From contig VFZY01000032.1 in NCBI GenBank assembly GCA_016870915.1, positions 1-41,641 on the forward strand: a DNA stretch of 41,641 bases, in the 5' to 3' direction. Under the pieces are notes generated by a model. It made no database searches, was not told where the DNA came from, and worked only from the letters and a program-made list of their open reading frames with translations. The DNA is from Acidobacteriota bacterium. GTDB taxonomy: Bacteria > Acidobacteriota > Terriglobia > Bryobacterales > Bryobacteraceae. Below are positions 24,221-33,087 of this stretch, in pieces. The position numbers and the translations under genes are program-made. Within the stretch, counting starts at the first letter, position 1. Each line of letters begins with the position of its first letter.

Positions 24221-25176
24221 GCCAGTGCGCGCCAAAGGGCAGGGACCGTGGCGCGATGATCACCCTGCACGTAGAAGCTCTCGCCGCCATCGGCCACGGT
24301 GCGGACCAGCATTGTCTTGTGGGGGCGGAAGTAGTAGCCGGGGTCGGTCTTGGGGAGTTCGGCGCGCGGGTCGCCGAGGATGGGAACGATGTCAAAGACC
24401 GCGGTGGTGAAGTGGCGGATCTCGCGTCCTTCCTGGTGCGCCACATTGCGAGCCATGGCCAGCGCCTTGAGGTACACCTCGGGAGCCATGATGGCGGAAC
24501 CGAAGCCCAGCAGCACGCCACCCTCCAGGTTCTCAACGCTCCGGGCGAAGATCAGGAAATCGCGGTAACTGGCGGAACCGAGCGCGGCGCCGTTGCAGTT
24601 CGGGTGCTGGTGAAGGATGTCGTAGCCGATGCCGGCATGGGAGGTGACGGGGATCCCAAGGCGGTACGCCTGAGCCAGCACGCTGAACCGGCGATGCGGA
24701 TAATCGCTTGCCAGGATGCGCCGGCCCGCATTCTCACCCAGCCCGAGCTCACGAACCGCGGCCTCCTCCACCCAATCGTTGAGCTCGCCGGTTTCGCGCC
24801 ACAGGCCGAATTCGCCGGTGCGGATGTAGCGGGCCACGCTTTCGGTGGTGGCGCCGATGCGGGCCAACTCGTAATCGTGGATCACACCCGCGCCGTTCAT
24901 GGCGATGTGCGTAAGGAGTCCGCGTTCCAGCAGATCGATGAGATGAAGGTTGACTCCCGCGCGAAGCACGTGAGCACCCATCATCAGGATGACGGCGGAG
25001 CCGCGGGCGCGGGCGGCGCGGATCCGTTCGGCCACCGTGGCCAGATGCGGATGTTCGAACGCGGGCGCGGCGCTGGTGAGTTCCAGCCAGCGGTCCAGGT
25101 GAAGATCGTGCGTGCGCTCGGCGAGCGGTTTGATCAGCAGCCGCGACCGGTCGAACTGCGGATAGCGTGAGGCCAT
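24217..25176 (-). CDS. Deoxyhypusine-synthase-like conserved protein of uncertain function
   Basis: A 319-residue protein I cannot assign firmly. The region at residues 55-125 (VILMMGAHVLRAGVNLHLIDLLERG, then HIAMNGAGVIHDYELARIGATTESVARYI) reads like a dinucleotide-binding fold, loosely like the NAD site of deoxyhypusine synthase, with Gly-rich MGAH and NGAG. Later come VTSHAGIGYDILHQHPNCNGAALGSASYRDF, with three His residues, and LEGGVLLGFGSAIMAPEVYLKAL. No signal peptide is present. The ATG at 25176 is two bases after the HAD stop codon and its own stop overlaps the kinase start by 4 bp, so it belongs to the same sugar pathway unit. It could be an NAD-dependent enzyme acting on a sugar phosphate. 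That is a guess. Confidence 0.7.
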   Translation of the reverse strand: MASRYPQFDRSRLLIKPLAERTHDLHLDRWLELTSAAPAFEHPHLATVAERIRAARARGSAVILMMGAHVLRAGVNLHLIDLLERGLLTHIAMNGAGVIHDYELARIGATTESVARYIRTGEFGLWRETGELNDWVEEAAVRELGLGENAGRRILASDYPHRRFSVLAQAYRLGIPVTSHAGIGYDILHQHPNCNGAALGSASYRDFLIFARSVENLEGGVLLGFGSAIMAPEVYLKALAMARNVAHQEGREIRHFTTAVFDIVPILGDPRAELPKTDPGYYFRPHKTMLVRTVADGGESFYVQGDHRATVPALWRALA

Positions 25177-25178
25177 GG

Positions 25179-25988
25179 TCAGGCGGCGGGGAAGAGCACG
25201 CCCATCAGGTCGGCGTGGCAGTTGTAGTTGGGGACGATGAAGTCCGCCCCGACGCCCACCAGGCGCTTGCGTTTCCACTCGTCGACCGAGGAGCACTCAG
25301 GCTCCTGGCTGGCCACGCCGACGGCAACGCCGCCCACCTGCTTGATGTTTTCGATCTCGACGTAACCGTCGCCAAAGCCGAGGAACTCCTCGCCTTTGCA
25401 CTCGGCGCGGGCCAGCACGCGCTGGATGAGGATGGCCTTCGAAAAGCTCTTGTAGTCGTCGAGCGCGCCAAATACGCCGCCGTCGAAGTACCGGGTTACG
25501 TTCAAAAGCTCCGCTTCCGCCTTCATGTAGGCTTCGTCGGTCCCGCTGGCCAGATACATGCGCAGGCCGCGCTCGCGCAACGATTCCAGAAGCTGGCGCG
25601 CCCCTGGCACCATGTATTTCTCAGGGCTGGCGTGGCCGCGGCGCAGCTCGTCGACGCGGCTTTCAATGCGGGTCCAGAGTCGGTCGAGGTAGATCTTCTT
25701 GTAGACCAGGGGGTCCTGGGGCGTGCCGCCCCGGGCCGTGATCTGATCGGCAAGTTCGATCATCTGATAGATAGTGTCTTTTCCGGTAAGCCGGCCCACA
25801 AAGTCATCCACCAGCGCGGTGAGTGACGCCTCGGATTCGCCGGTGTTGAGTTCAGCCAGAAACTCCACCATCATCGGCACCATGGTTTCCACCCATCCGG
25901 ATCGGATGAGGGAGATGGTTCCATCAAAGTCAAAAAGCACCACCCGCGCGTTCGCGGCCGACGCGCCGGGGCGGATGTGTTCGATCAT
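25179..25988 (-). CDS. HAD-superfamily phosphatase
   Basis: The 269-residue protein has HAD motif I VVLFDFDGTISL (nucleophile and acid Asp in DFDGT), motif II Ser/Thr in YLASGTDEAY near residue 160, Lys in DYKSFSKA near 190 and motif IV FGFGDGYVEIENI near 215. The helical cap between motifs I and II is of the beta-phosphoglucomutase/phosphatase type (SLTALVDDFVGRLTGKDT). Its likely role is to dephosphorylate a sugar-phosphate intermediate, as GmhB does in the heptose pathway, although it does not look like GmhB itself. CGGAG lies five bases before the ATG at 25988. It heads the five-gene cassette; 67 bp separate it from the upstream hydrolase gene. Confidence 0.82.
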   Translation of the reverse strand: MIEHIRPGASAANARVVLFDFDGTISLIRSGWVETMVPMMVEFLAELNTGESEASLTALVDDFVGRLTGKDTIYQMIELADQITARGGTPQDPLVYKKIYLDRLWTRIESRVDELRRGHASPEKYMVPGARQLLESLRERGLRMYLASGTDEAYMKAEAELLNVTRYFDGGVFGALDDYKSFSKAILIQRVLARAECKGEEFLGFGDGYVEIENIKQVGGVAVGVASQEPECSSVDEWKRKRLVGVGADFIVPNYNCHADLMGVLFPAA

Positions 25989-26055
25989 CAAGTCTCCGGA
26001 AAGGGGATTCGGGAACAGGAAGTGCCCTGGTCCCATTGTCCCACTAGTGGAGCGT

Positions 26056-26946
26056 TTAGCGGCGGCCCAGGCCCAGCCCGCCCAGGAATGCCGTGATCTC
26101 GCCGAAGGCCCGCAGTTGCTCGGCGTTGCTGAAACCGCCGTGTTTGCCGCCGGGAATGGTGACCAGTTTGTTCTTCACCCCGGCTTTGTCCAGCGCCTGG
26201 TGCAGGCGAACGCCATGCTGATAGGGCACCGTGGGGTCGGCGTCGCCATGAATGGTGATGACGGGCGGCTGGCCGGCGCGAACGTATTCAAGCGGTGAAA
26301 CCGAGCGGGCGATGTCGTTGCGATTCGGCATGCTGGCCAGCCAGGCGACCGCGTAGGCTTTTTGGTTGGGCCCATCCAGCAGATCCACCACATCGGTGAT
26401 GCCGTACCAGTTGACGATGGCGGCCACCTTGAGAGGGACGTTTCCGGGGCACTGGCGATGGAAGCTGGTGTCGCCAAGCATGCCCGTGGTGAGCGAAAGA
26501 TGGCCGCCCGCTGAGTGTCCGGTGACCACCAGTTTTGAGGTATCGAAATTGTAGTTCTTGGCGTTGTTGATCACCCATTTGAGGGCGCACAGGCAATCCT
26601 CAACGGCCGCGGGAGCGAGCGAAACAGGGCCCAGCCGGTATTGCACGTTGACGACGGCCCAGCCCATTTCCAGATAGGGCATGGCATTGAAAAAGGCCGT
26701 CTCCTTGTTGCCGCCAACCCAGCCGCCGCCGTGGATGTAGATCAGCGTGGGGGTGGGCGCGGAGGCCGCGCGCGGGCGGTAGACATCCACCTTGGCTTCA
26801 AAGTTGTTGGCTTTGAGATAGGTGATGCCGGGCACGATCATGAATTCACTGGAGAGAGTGGCGGCCCAGTTCGCGGTGGGGGACTGAGCGTGGCCCAGGA
26901 GCGCGCCGGCGAGGGCGGCGGCTGAGAGAACGGCGGAAATGCGCAT
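26056..26946 (-). CDS. Exported alpha/beta hydrolase (HSL/BD-FAE-like esterase)
   Basis: The 296-residue product starts with a signal peptide (MRISAVLSAAALAGALLG HAQ) and carries a full catalytic set: oxyanion-hole HGGGWVGG near residue 70, nucleophile GHSAGGH near 143, Asp in HGDADPTVPY near 235 and His in GGKHGGF near 265. This is the pattern of the hormone-sensitive-lipase group and of feruloyl or acetyl esterases such as BD-FAE. It would act in the periplasm or outside on ester substituents, perhaps of plant polysaccharide. An ATG 18 bases earlier (26964) is an alternative. It is 67 bp from the sugar cassette and could be co-transcribed with it. Confidence 0.86.
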   Translation of the reverse strand: MRISAVLSAAALAGALLGHAQSPTANWAATLSSEFMIVPGITYLKANNFEAKVDVYRPRAASAPTPTLIYIHGGGWVGGNKETAFFNAMPYLEMGWAVVNVQYRLGPVSLAPAAVEDCLCALKWVINNAKNYNFDTSKLVVTGHSAGGHLSLTTGMLGDTSFHRQCPGNVPLKVAAIVNWYGITDVVDLLDGPNQKAYAVAWLASMPNRNDIARSVSPLEYVRAGQPPVITIHGDADPTVPYQHGVRLHQALDKAGVKNKLVTIPGGKHGGFSNAEQLRAFGEITAFLGGLGLGRR

Positions 26947-27050
26947 GGATCGATTGTGCAACATCCCCGTGGGGGCTTGCGCCGAGGTGTGTGGGGCCGA
27001 GGCGTGGACACGCTCGTGCCGGCATCAAGCCCGGTACAATTGAGATCGCG

Positions 27051-27569
27051 ATGCCGGCCTTCAGTTACGCACAAGCCGCGGTGCTCGCCGTTCTGGTGGC
27101 GGTGGCGGCCGTCTACGATGTGCGCGAGCGCCGCATTCCGAACTGGTTATGCCTGGCCGGCTTCGCGGCCGCGTTCGCGGTGAACCTGGGCTGGGACCTT
27201 GCCCGGGGCGCGGGGCTGGCGCTGTCTGTCTACCTGGCCCTCTTTCTGATTCGGGCGATGGGCGGTGGCGACCTGAAGCTGATGGTGGCGGCGGGGGCGC
27301 TGGCGGGCCCGTCACGGTGGCTGCTGATCTTTTGCCTGGCGTCGATTCTGGGGGGCATCGTGGCGCTGGCCATGATCGCGATGCGGCGCCGTCTGCCGGG
27401 CACGCTGGAAAACATCGTAGTGATTCTGGGCCGCCTGGCTCGCGGCCGTGCGCCCCATGAGGGGCGGCCGGATCTTGATGTGCGCACCGGAGCGGGGCTG
27501 CGGCTTCCCCATGGAGTACCCATCGCGGTGGGGACGTGGCTGGCGCTGGCGGCGGCCGGTGTCCGGTGA
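27051..27569 (+). CDS. Prepilin peptidase (A24 family, CpaA-like)
   Basis: The 172-residue membrane protein has two aspartates expected of A24 prepilin peptidases: VAAVYDVRERRIPNWL near residue 20 and MGGGDLKLMVAAG near 68 (the GGGD motif). Four or so hydrophobic helices are visible. It lacks the N-terminal methyltransferase domain of PilD and is the short CpaA/TadV type, which matures Flp-type pilins. No other pilus gene lies in the window, so the pilin it serves is elsewhere. The start at 27051 is chosen because the domain begins there; an earlier GTG at 26991 adds non-conserved residues. A weak TTGAGAT lies before it. Confidence 0.87.
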   Translation: MPAFSYAQAAVLAVLVAVAAVYDVRERRIPNWLCLAGFAAAFAVNLGWDLARGAGLALSVYLALFLIRAMGGGDLKLMVAAGALAGPSRWLLIFCLASILGGIVALAMIAMRRRLPGTLENIVVILGRLARGRAPHEGRPDLDVRTGAGLRLPHGVPIAVGTWLALAAAGVR

Positions 27570-27625
27570 GTGTGTGCGGTGAGATGACGGCGAAGAACGT
27601 GATTGACATGATCAAGGAAGGCGTC

Positions 27626-28522
27626 ATGAGTTGCACGGGTGGTAAGACGGAAGCGGCCGGCCAGGGCCGTGCGTTCACCAGGCGCCAGGGTGCCTGGCAG
27701 ACCATGTGGGGCTTGCTGGTGCTTTGCGCGGTGGCCGCGCTCGCTGGACAGAAGGAGAATCCTTACGGTGAGCCTCCGCGCATTCCGCGCCTTCGCGCCG
27801 CGCCAGCCATGGATGGTGATCTGGGCGAATGGCGCGGCCGGGCGCATTCCGATGGCGTGTGGGACCTGTCGCGGTTGCGCGAGACCCCGTGGTATGACCC
27901 GAAGATCAACCGGCTCACGCTGCACCCGGGAGAGAAGGGTGGGCCGGAGGAGGACCTTCAGGCGCGCTACTACATCGCCTGGGACGCCGAGTACCTGTAC
28001 CTGGGCGCGGAAGTACGTGACAACGTGAACGACGTGGCGGACCCCGCGCATCAGCCGAAGCGCTGGTACTTCAAGGATGCGATCTGCTGGTTCATCGAGG
28101 CTCCGCGAACCGAAGTCCCAAAGAAGTTCGGCGAAGGCGACAATGCGTTCTGTTTCGTCATCGACCCCTCCAAGCCGCCGCATGGCGCCTGGTGGCGGCA
28201 CGGGGCGCCCGGACGCACCTATCTGGAAGAGCCCCTGCCCAGGGATGCCGTGGATTACGCCATCCGCATGACCCGCCCGGGGTCAGGCGATTTCGTGTTG
28301 GAGGCACGGGTCAGGATGGGGCCGACGCTCGGCCGTTCTGTCGCCTCGTGGCGGCCGCCGGCGGAAGGCGATCGCTGGGGGATCGAGATTGTCCACACGG
28401 ATCCCGATGGCGGGGCCTACGGAGGCCATTTTCTGATCTACGGCCGCGGTGACGACGACGCCACCTGGGGTCCGGTTGTGCTGTCCGGACCCGTTGAGCC
28501 GGTGGACCGGAAGCCGGATTAG
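27626..28522 (+). CDS. Exported CBM9-like (DOMON-type) protein
   Basis: The 298-residue protein has a long N-terminal leader with a twin-arginine-like RR and a hydrophobic run (TRRQGAWQTMWGLLVLCAVAALAG). The rest reads as a carbohydrate-binding module family 9-like beta sandwich: AMDGDLGEWRGRA, YYIAWDAEYLYLGAEVRDN, FKDAICWFIEA and FVLEARVRMG. Proteins of this kind bind sugars or act as haem-linked redox modules in the periplasm; no catalytic residues are obvious. AAGGAAGG five bases before ATG 27626 fixes the start; ATG 27704, just at the hydrophobic run, is another option. The pilus-type peptidase gene ends 57 bp upstream. The gene is convergent with the VWFA gene, with seven bases between stops. 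Confidence 0.78.
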   Translation: MSCTGGKTEAAGQGRAFTRRQGAWQTMWGLLVLCAVAALAGQKENPYGEPPRIPRLRAAPAMDGDLGEWRGRAHSDGVWDLSRLRETPWYDPKINRLTLHPGEKGGPEEDLQARYYIAWDAEYLYLGAEVRDNVNDVADPAHQPKRWYFKDAICWFIEAPRTEVPKKFGEGDNAFCFVIDPSKPPHGAWWRHGAPGRTYLEEPLPRDAVDYAIRMTRPGSGDFVLEARVRMGPTLGRSVASWRPPAEGDRWGIEIVHTDPDGGAYGGHFLIYGRGDDDATWGPVVLSGPVEPVDRKPD

Positions 28523-28529
28523 AAGCGCA

Positions 28530-29525
28530 TCAGAATCCGCGCTGCGGCCGGTATCCGGGGCGGTATCGCAGGCGGAACTTCTTGCCCGCGTCCGAAACAA
28601 TCTCAACGGAGATTTTGCGGAATCCCTCATTGGGATTCGACTGCGGGTAATAGGTCACCGTGTAGGAGTTGCCCAGATCCTCGCGGATGGATTCGAAGGC
28701 TTCCACCTGCTTCTGCCAGGTCTTGGCGAAGTAGGCCTTGCCGCCCGTGCGGCCGGCGATGCGGCGGAAGACCGCGCTCGAGATGGGGTCGCGATTGACC
28801 TCGGATGTGGAGATCACGTAGATCGGGATGCCTTCGTCCTCCGCTACCGCGCGCACATCGTCGGGAGCCACCATGCTGCCGTTGTCGGGACCGTTCGAGA
28901 ACACAATCACAACCTTGCGGCCGGGCACCTTGGCGGCGTCGCGAAGGGCCAGCAGCAGGGCATTGTAGAGGGCGGCATCGTCGCCGGCGACGGCTTTGCG
29001 GAGCCCGGAGATGGCGTCATTGCGAGCCTTGCTCAGGTCCGCGGCGCGGGTGAGGTTGCGGCTGAACGTGTAGACCGCCACCGAGTCGGCACGGTCCAGG
29101 CCGCGGATGAAGTCGGCGATGGCGTCTGAGGCGTAGACGAAGCCCCGGTACATGTAGTTGCTGGTGTCGAACAGGACAAACACGTTGGTGCCGACGAAGG
29201 CATCGGAACGGGAGTCGCCTTTGCCCTCCGCATCGCCGCCTCCGCCGATGATCGCCTGCGTGGTGCCGTCTTCCATGATGCGGATGGGCGGCTTGTTGCC
29301 TTCGGCGAAGGTGGCGATTCTCTGGGCGATGCCGTCCTCGGTGATCTTGAAGTCGGTGTGTTTCAGGTCATTGATGTACTTGCCCTTGCTGTCGGTGACG
29401 GTGAAGCTCAGCACCACCATGTCCACCTTGATGCGGAAGGTGGGCAACTCTTGGGCAAACATCCAGAGTCCGCCGGTGAGCACGGCGGCGAATCCACCGA
29501 AAAGTGCGATCTTGGGAATCGTCAA
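28530..29525 (-). CDS. Exported VWFA-domain protein (acidobacterial type)
   Basis: The 331-residue protein has a signal-type N-terminus (PKIALFGGFAAVLTGGLWMFAQ), then FRIKVDMVVLSFTVTDSKGKYINDL and DFKITEDGIAQRI, the prelude of acidobacterial VWFA proteins. The A-domain starts with VFVLFDTSNYMYRG near residue 118, a degenerate MIDAS (DxSxS) in which the third position is Asn. Further conserved parts are DSVAVYTFS and RKVVIVFSNGPDNGS. The A-domain may bind protein partners through a divalent metal. It begins 12 bp after the stop of the 1123-residue secreted protein and is probably co-expressed with it. It ends RPGYRPQRGF. Confidence 0.88.
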   Translation of the reverse strand: MTIPKIALFGGFAAVLTGGLWMFAQELPTFRIKVDMVVLSFTVTDSKGKYINDLKHTDFKITEDGIAQRIATFAEGNKPPIRIMEDGTTQAIIGGGGDAEGKGDSRSDAFVGTNVFVLFDTSNYMYRGFVYASDAIADFIRGLDRADSVAVYTFSRNLTRAADLSKARNDAISGLRKAVAGDDAALYNALLLALRDAAKVPGRKVVIVFSNGPDNGSMVAPDDVRAVAEDEGIPIYVISTSEVNRDPISSAVFRRIAGRTGGKAYFAKTWQKQVEAFESIREDLGNSYTVTYYPQSNPNEGFRKISVEIVSDAGKKFRLRYRPGYRPQRGF

Positions 29526-29537
29526 GGGGTCATCCTC

Positions 29538-32500
29538 CTAGTTCACCGACGCCTGCTGGCCGGCTTCGATCTGCTTACGCGCGGCGGAACGAACATCATC
29601 GCCTACCATGCGCATGGACCGCAACAGCGCCGGCCAGTCCTCAAGGTGCGTGGCGAAGATGCGCTCCACGGTTTTCTGGGTCCACTGGGGCACCGTGACG
29701 TTCATCTGGCTGGGCAACAGGTAGGTTTCATCGGCCAGCGCCGCGTAGAACAGAAGATTCGATTCCCAGCTTTCAGCGAGGATGCGGCTTGAGTATCCCA
29801 TGAGGGTGGGGAACGTGCGCAGATTGAGCAGTTCCGGCTGATACGAATTGGCGAGCGTCGGCTTGGGCGTGCCGAACGCGCGGGACACGGAGGGATAGCT
29901 TGCCTGATTCGGCAGTTCCAGGGCCATGCGCTTGATCTCCGCGGCGGCCGGGCCGGCCACACTTGCGTTGCGGGCCAGCACGTCGGCGGCCAGCAGGAAG
30001 AGTTCAGCCGGGGTGATGTTGTCGATGGCGTCTCGGATGTTGGCGTTCTCAAGCAATCCGGCCACGGTCTTCACCCGGGCCGGCGCCATCTGCTTGCTCA
30101 GCGATTCCACCACCTCACCGCGGCGGGTTCCGTGCAGAGCGGCTTCGGCCAGCAAGGCTTCCGCCGCGCGCATGTGCAGGCCCACCCAGTGAAGCTGCGC
30201 CGGCGAGACGTTCCACCAGCGGGGGATCTTCGCGGCCAGAATCATCTGCGGCACAAGGTCACCCCAGATGAGAGCCTGTTCGCGGCTGGGGATCATGAAG
30301 TTCTGTTCGGCCTCGGCCAAAGCATACGGCAGTCCCGCCAGCGACCCCACCAGACGCCCGCCGGCGCTGGACGGCCAGCCCGTGCCCAGCACCTCCGTGT
30401 TGCGCCAGGTCTGATTCGCGCCCTGCACGCCGACGAAGTCATGGCTGCGAACGAAAACGGGGTTCGTGTAAAGAATCTGAGCCCCCGGCGGCGCGTAGTG
30501 CACATAGTTCAGGCCCACCAGCGTGTCGCGCAGGAAGGGCGCCAGTTGGCCGCGTGCGTCAGCCAGCTTCTGCGGGTCATTCGCGCTGCGGTCGGCCAGG
30601 GCTTTCAGGTTGACCTTGCGCTGCGTGTCGATGTGCTTCTCGGTCCAGTAGCCGAAAGAGAGCGCGTTCTTTTCCACGCCCGTGAGGCTGACGCGCGGCG
30701 GCTGAATTTCGCTGATGCGTGAGGCCAGCCGGCCCACCAGCTGCGTGTTGAGCTTTTCGCCCTTGGCGGCCGCTTCCAGGTGGTCCGCCAGATCGAACAG
30801 GGTCTTGAGCGACACCAGCCGCTGTGTCTCGAAGATGCGGATCATCTCCTGCACAAGGGCTTGATGCGACTCCGAGTCCCGCACCTTGGCGGCGCCCACC
30901 AGAAGATCCACCATCGACGAATGGGGATCGGCGCCCTGGGCCACACCCGCGGACTTCAGCAGCAGGCGCGTGCCGGCGCGGCCGGCGTCGAACAGGTCGC
31001 GGTTGTTCCTTGTCTTGGCGAATGCCCCGGTGATCTCGGCCAGCACGGTGTCGGCGTCTCCCGCGGAAACGATGCCCTGGCGGACGAAGATCTGCCACAG
31101 TCCCACCAGGCCCTGCATGCTGCCCACGATATCGGCGCGAAGTTGCATGTCGCGCACCTGATTGATGGCAGCCGCGGTGTCCAGGTAAGCCACGATGGTC
31201 TTGTCGCTCAGGTTGGGCGATTCGGAAAAAATGGGCAATTGCGAACTGAAGTTGCGATAGTCGCGCAGAATGCGGCTCACCGTCGCCGGGGCCAGGGGCT
31301 GCGCGCGGCGGCGGTTCAGATCCGAAAGCGCCATGAACATCTTGAGTGGCTCATTCTCCACGGCCTTTCTGGACAGACCAAAGAGGGCTTCCAGCACCTC
31401 ATCGGCATCCTTCCAGGCGGTGGCGCTCTTGGTGAGCTTGCCGTCGTACTTTCCGTGCGGGTGCTCAACGAACAGTTGCCGCCACACCTCCACTCCGCCC
31501 GGGATGTGCACACGCCCGTCGGACTCCATGCGGAGCCGCGTGGTGAGCAGCAGCATGTCGGTGTTCGAACGGAACACGGGCCTGGCCGGGCCGGGGCTGG
31601 TGACACGTCCGCGGATCGCGGTGTAGAAGCGCTTCAGGCGTTCCGGTTCCAGAAGATAATCCTGCGCCCGGCCGTTCAGCCGCAGCAGGGCGTCGAAGTA
31701 GCTGGCCAGCCAGCCGTCGTCCTTGGAAATCAGCTTCTCCAGGAACGCCGATCCCTGGTCCGGGGAAGCGCCGGCCAGTTCGGTCCACATAGCCGTGGTT
31801 TTCGGAGCACCGGGCACAATGGCCTTGCCGCCGCGAATCTGGAACATGCCGCCGAAGAAATCCAGAACGTGAGAGTAGGCCCGGATGCGGTTGGCGGGCA
31901 TCGCCTTGCGCAACTCGTCCGCCGTCTCGCGGTCCAGCTTGGACATGCCTAGATAGAGGCGGCACAACGATGGGTCTCCCAGGAAGTAGTCGATGAACTC
32001 ATACTTGTCGCTCGGTTTCTCGCGCGATGAGAGCCAGTACTCAGGACCATAGAGCACCGGGACCACCGTGGGCTTGTAATCCAGCTTGAACGGGCGGTTG
32101 GTGCGCAGTGCCTGCTCGAGTTCGGCCAACGGGAAGCCGGAATCGATGGTGAGGAAGGCGCGGGTGGCGTTCACCGTCTCCAGCACCACTTCGCTGCCAC
32201 AGGCGCCGCGCATGCGGTAGCCCAGCACCTTGAGAAGATCGGCCGTTTGCGTCGATTCGCAGTTTTCAATGTTGATGGCGTGCCCTTCGCCCGCCAGCTT
32301 GGTGAGCTCGCGAGCCTGCGAGAGATAGCGAACCACCAGCTTCAGGTATTCCGTCTGTTCCAGCGCTTCGTTGCTCGAGGCGGCCTGGTAGCCGTTGGTC
32401 ACCACGTTGCGCGCCAGGGCGCCCAGCACGTCGGCGGGGTTCAGGTCGGGCGAGAGCGCGGCCATGCGCGCAAAAGAACGAAGCGGTCCCGGGATTTCGA

Positions 32501-32909
32501 CACTGGGCGGAGCCTCCGGAGCCTTGATCGCCGGAAGTGTCAAATCGTTTCCGCCGGCGGCGCGATAATCCGCCAGATGCTTCTCGGCCGCGGTGCGGTC
32601 ATTCTCAAGAACGTCCAGCAAAACAAGGCGGCGCGCGGTTTCACGCCGCAGGTCGGCATTGCCCCCGCCGGAGAGGCGCTCCAGAAGTTTGGCGTAGGCG
32701 GCGCGGGCCCCCGGCTCCTTGCGGCGCTCCTGGAACTCCGCCCAGTCACGCAAGGCGTCAATGGACGCGTTGGCGCCGTCCGCGGCACGTTTCAACCGGG
32801 CACGGGCCTGTGCGCCATCGCCGGCCAGCTCCAGCTTGCGAGACGCCTCATCGGCTAATCCAATGACCCCGAAACCCAAGGAAAGCAGGAATAAAAATCC
32901 GGTCTTCAT
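29538..32909 (-). CDS. Large exported protein of unknown function
   Basis: A 1123-residue protein I do not recognise. It has a signal peptide (MKTGFLFLLSLGFGVIGLA), a coiled or helical N-terminal part rich in Lys/Glu/Ala (residues 20-130), and a long, mainly helical body with no obvious catalytic motif. Isolated features are NIENCESTQTADLLKVLGYRMRGACGSE (two Cys, about residue 200), FFGGMFQIRGGKAIV and WWNVSPAQLHWVGLHMRA. AAGGAG nine bases before the ATG at 32909 fixes the start; the frame is open farther upstream but without a signal peptide. It is followed after 12 bp by the VWFA gene, which implies a two-protein unit. Comparable large proteins occur in Acidobacteriota but, as far as I know, lack a function. 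Confidence 0.8.
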   Translation of the reverse strand: MKTGFLFLLSLGFGVIGLADEASRKLELAGDGAQARARLKRAADGANASIDALRDWAEFQERRKEPGARAAYAKLLERLSGGGNADLRRETARRLVLLDVLENDRTAAEKHLADYRAAGGNDLTLPAIKAPEAPPSVEIPGPLRSFARMAALSPDLNPADVLGALARNVVTNGYQAASSNEALEQTEYLKLVVRYLSQARELTKLAGEGHAINIENCESTQTADLLKVLGYRMRGACGSEVVLETVNATRAFLTIDSGFPLAELEQALRTNRPFKLDYKPTVVPVLYGPEYWLSSREKPSDKYEFIDYFLGDPSLCRLYLGMSKLDRETADELRKAMPANRIRAYSHVLDFFGGMFQIRGGKAIVPGAPKTTAMWTELAGASPDQGSAFLEKLISKDDGWLASYFDALLRLNGRAQDYLLEPERLKRFYTAIRGRVTSPGPARPVFRSNTDMLLLTTRLRMESDGRVHIPGGVEVWRQLFVEHPHGKYDGKLTKSATAWKDADEVLEALFGLSRKAVENEPLKMFMALSDLNRRRAQPLAPATVSRILRDYRNFSSQLPIFSESPNLSDKTIVAYLDTAAAINQVRDMQLRADIVGSMQGLVGLWQIFVRQGIVSAGDADTVLAEITGAFAKTRNNRDLFDAGRAGTRLLLKSAGVAQGADPHSSMVDLLVGAAKVRDSESHQALVQEMIRIFETQRLVSLKTLFDLADHLEAAAKGEKLNTQLVGRLASRISEIQPPRVSLTGVEKNALSFGYWTEKHIDTQRKVNLKALADRSANDPQKLADARGQLAPFLRDTLVGLNYVHYAPPGAQILYTNPVFVRSHDFVGVQGANQTWRNTEVLGTGWPSSAGGRLVGSLAGLPYALAEAEQNFMIPSREQALIWGDLVPQMILAAKIPRWWNVSPAQLHWVGLHMRAAEALLAEAALHGTRRGEVVESLSKQMAPARVKTVAGLLENANIRDAIDNITPAELFLLAADVLARNASVAGPAAAEIKRMALELPNQASYPSVSRAFGTPKPTLANSYQPELLNLRTFPTLMGYSSRILAESWESNLLFYAALADETYLLPSQMNVTVPQWTQKTVERIFATHLEDWPALLRSMRMVGDDVRSAARKQIEAGQQASVN

Positions 32910-33087
32910 CGAGCCAAACTCCTTCCGGCGGCCCGCCCCGCCACTTGAATGATAGTGCGTGCGTGCCGTCCGTTCTCTCTGGGAACCTAATATACACACT
33001 TTTGCCCCGGCCCAGTCCGTTGCCCGGTTTACAGGCCCCGGCGCTTCCCCTGGGGCGCCGGTGTGATTTGATGCTAAGGTTGTGGCG

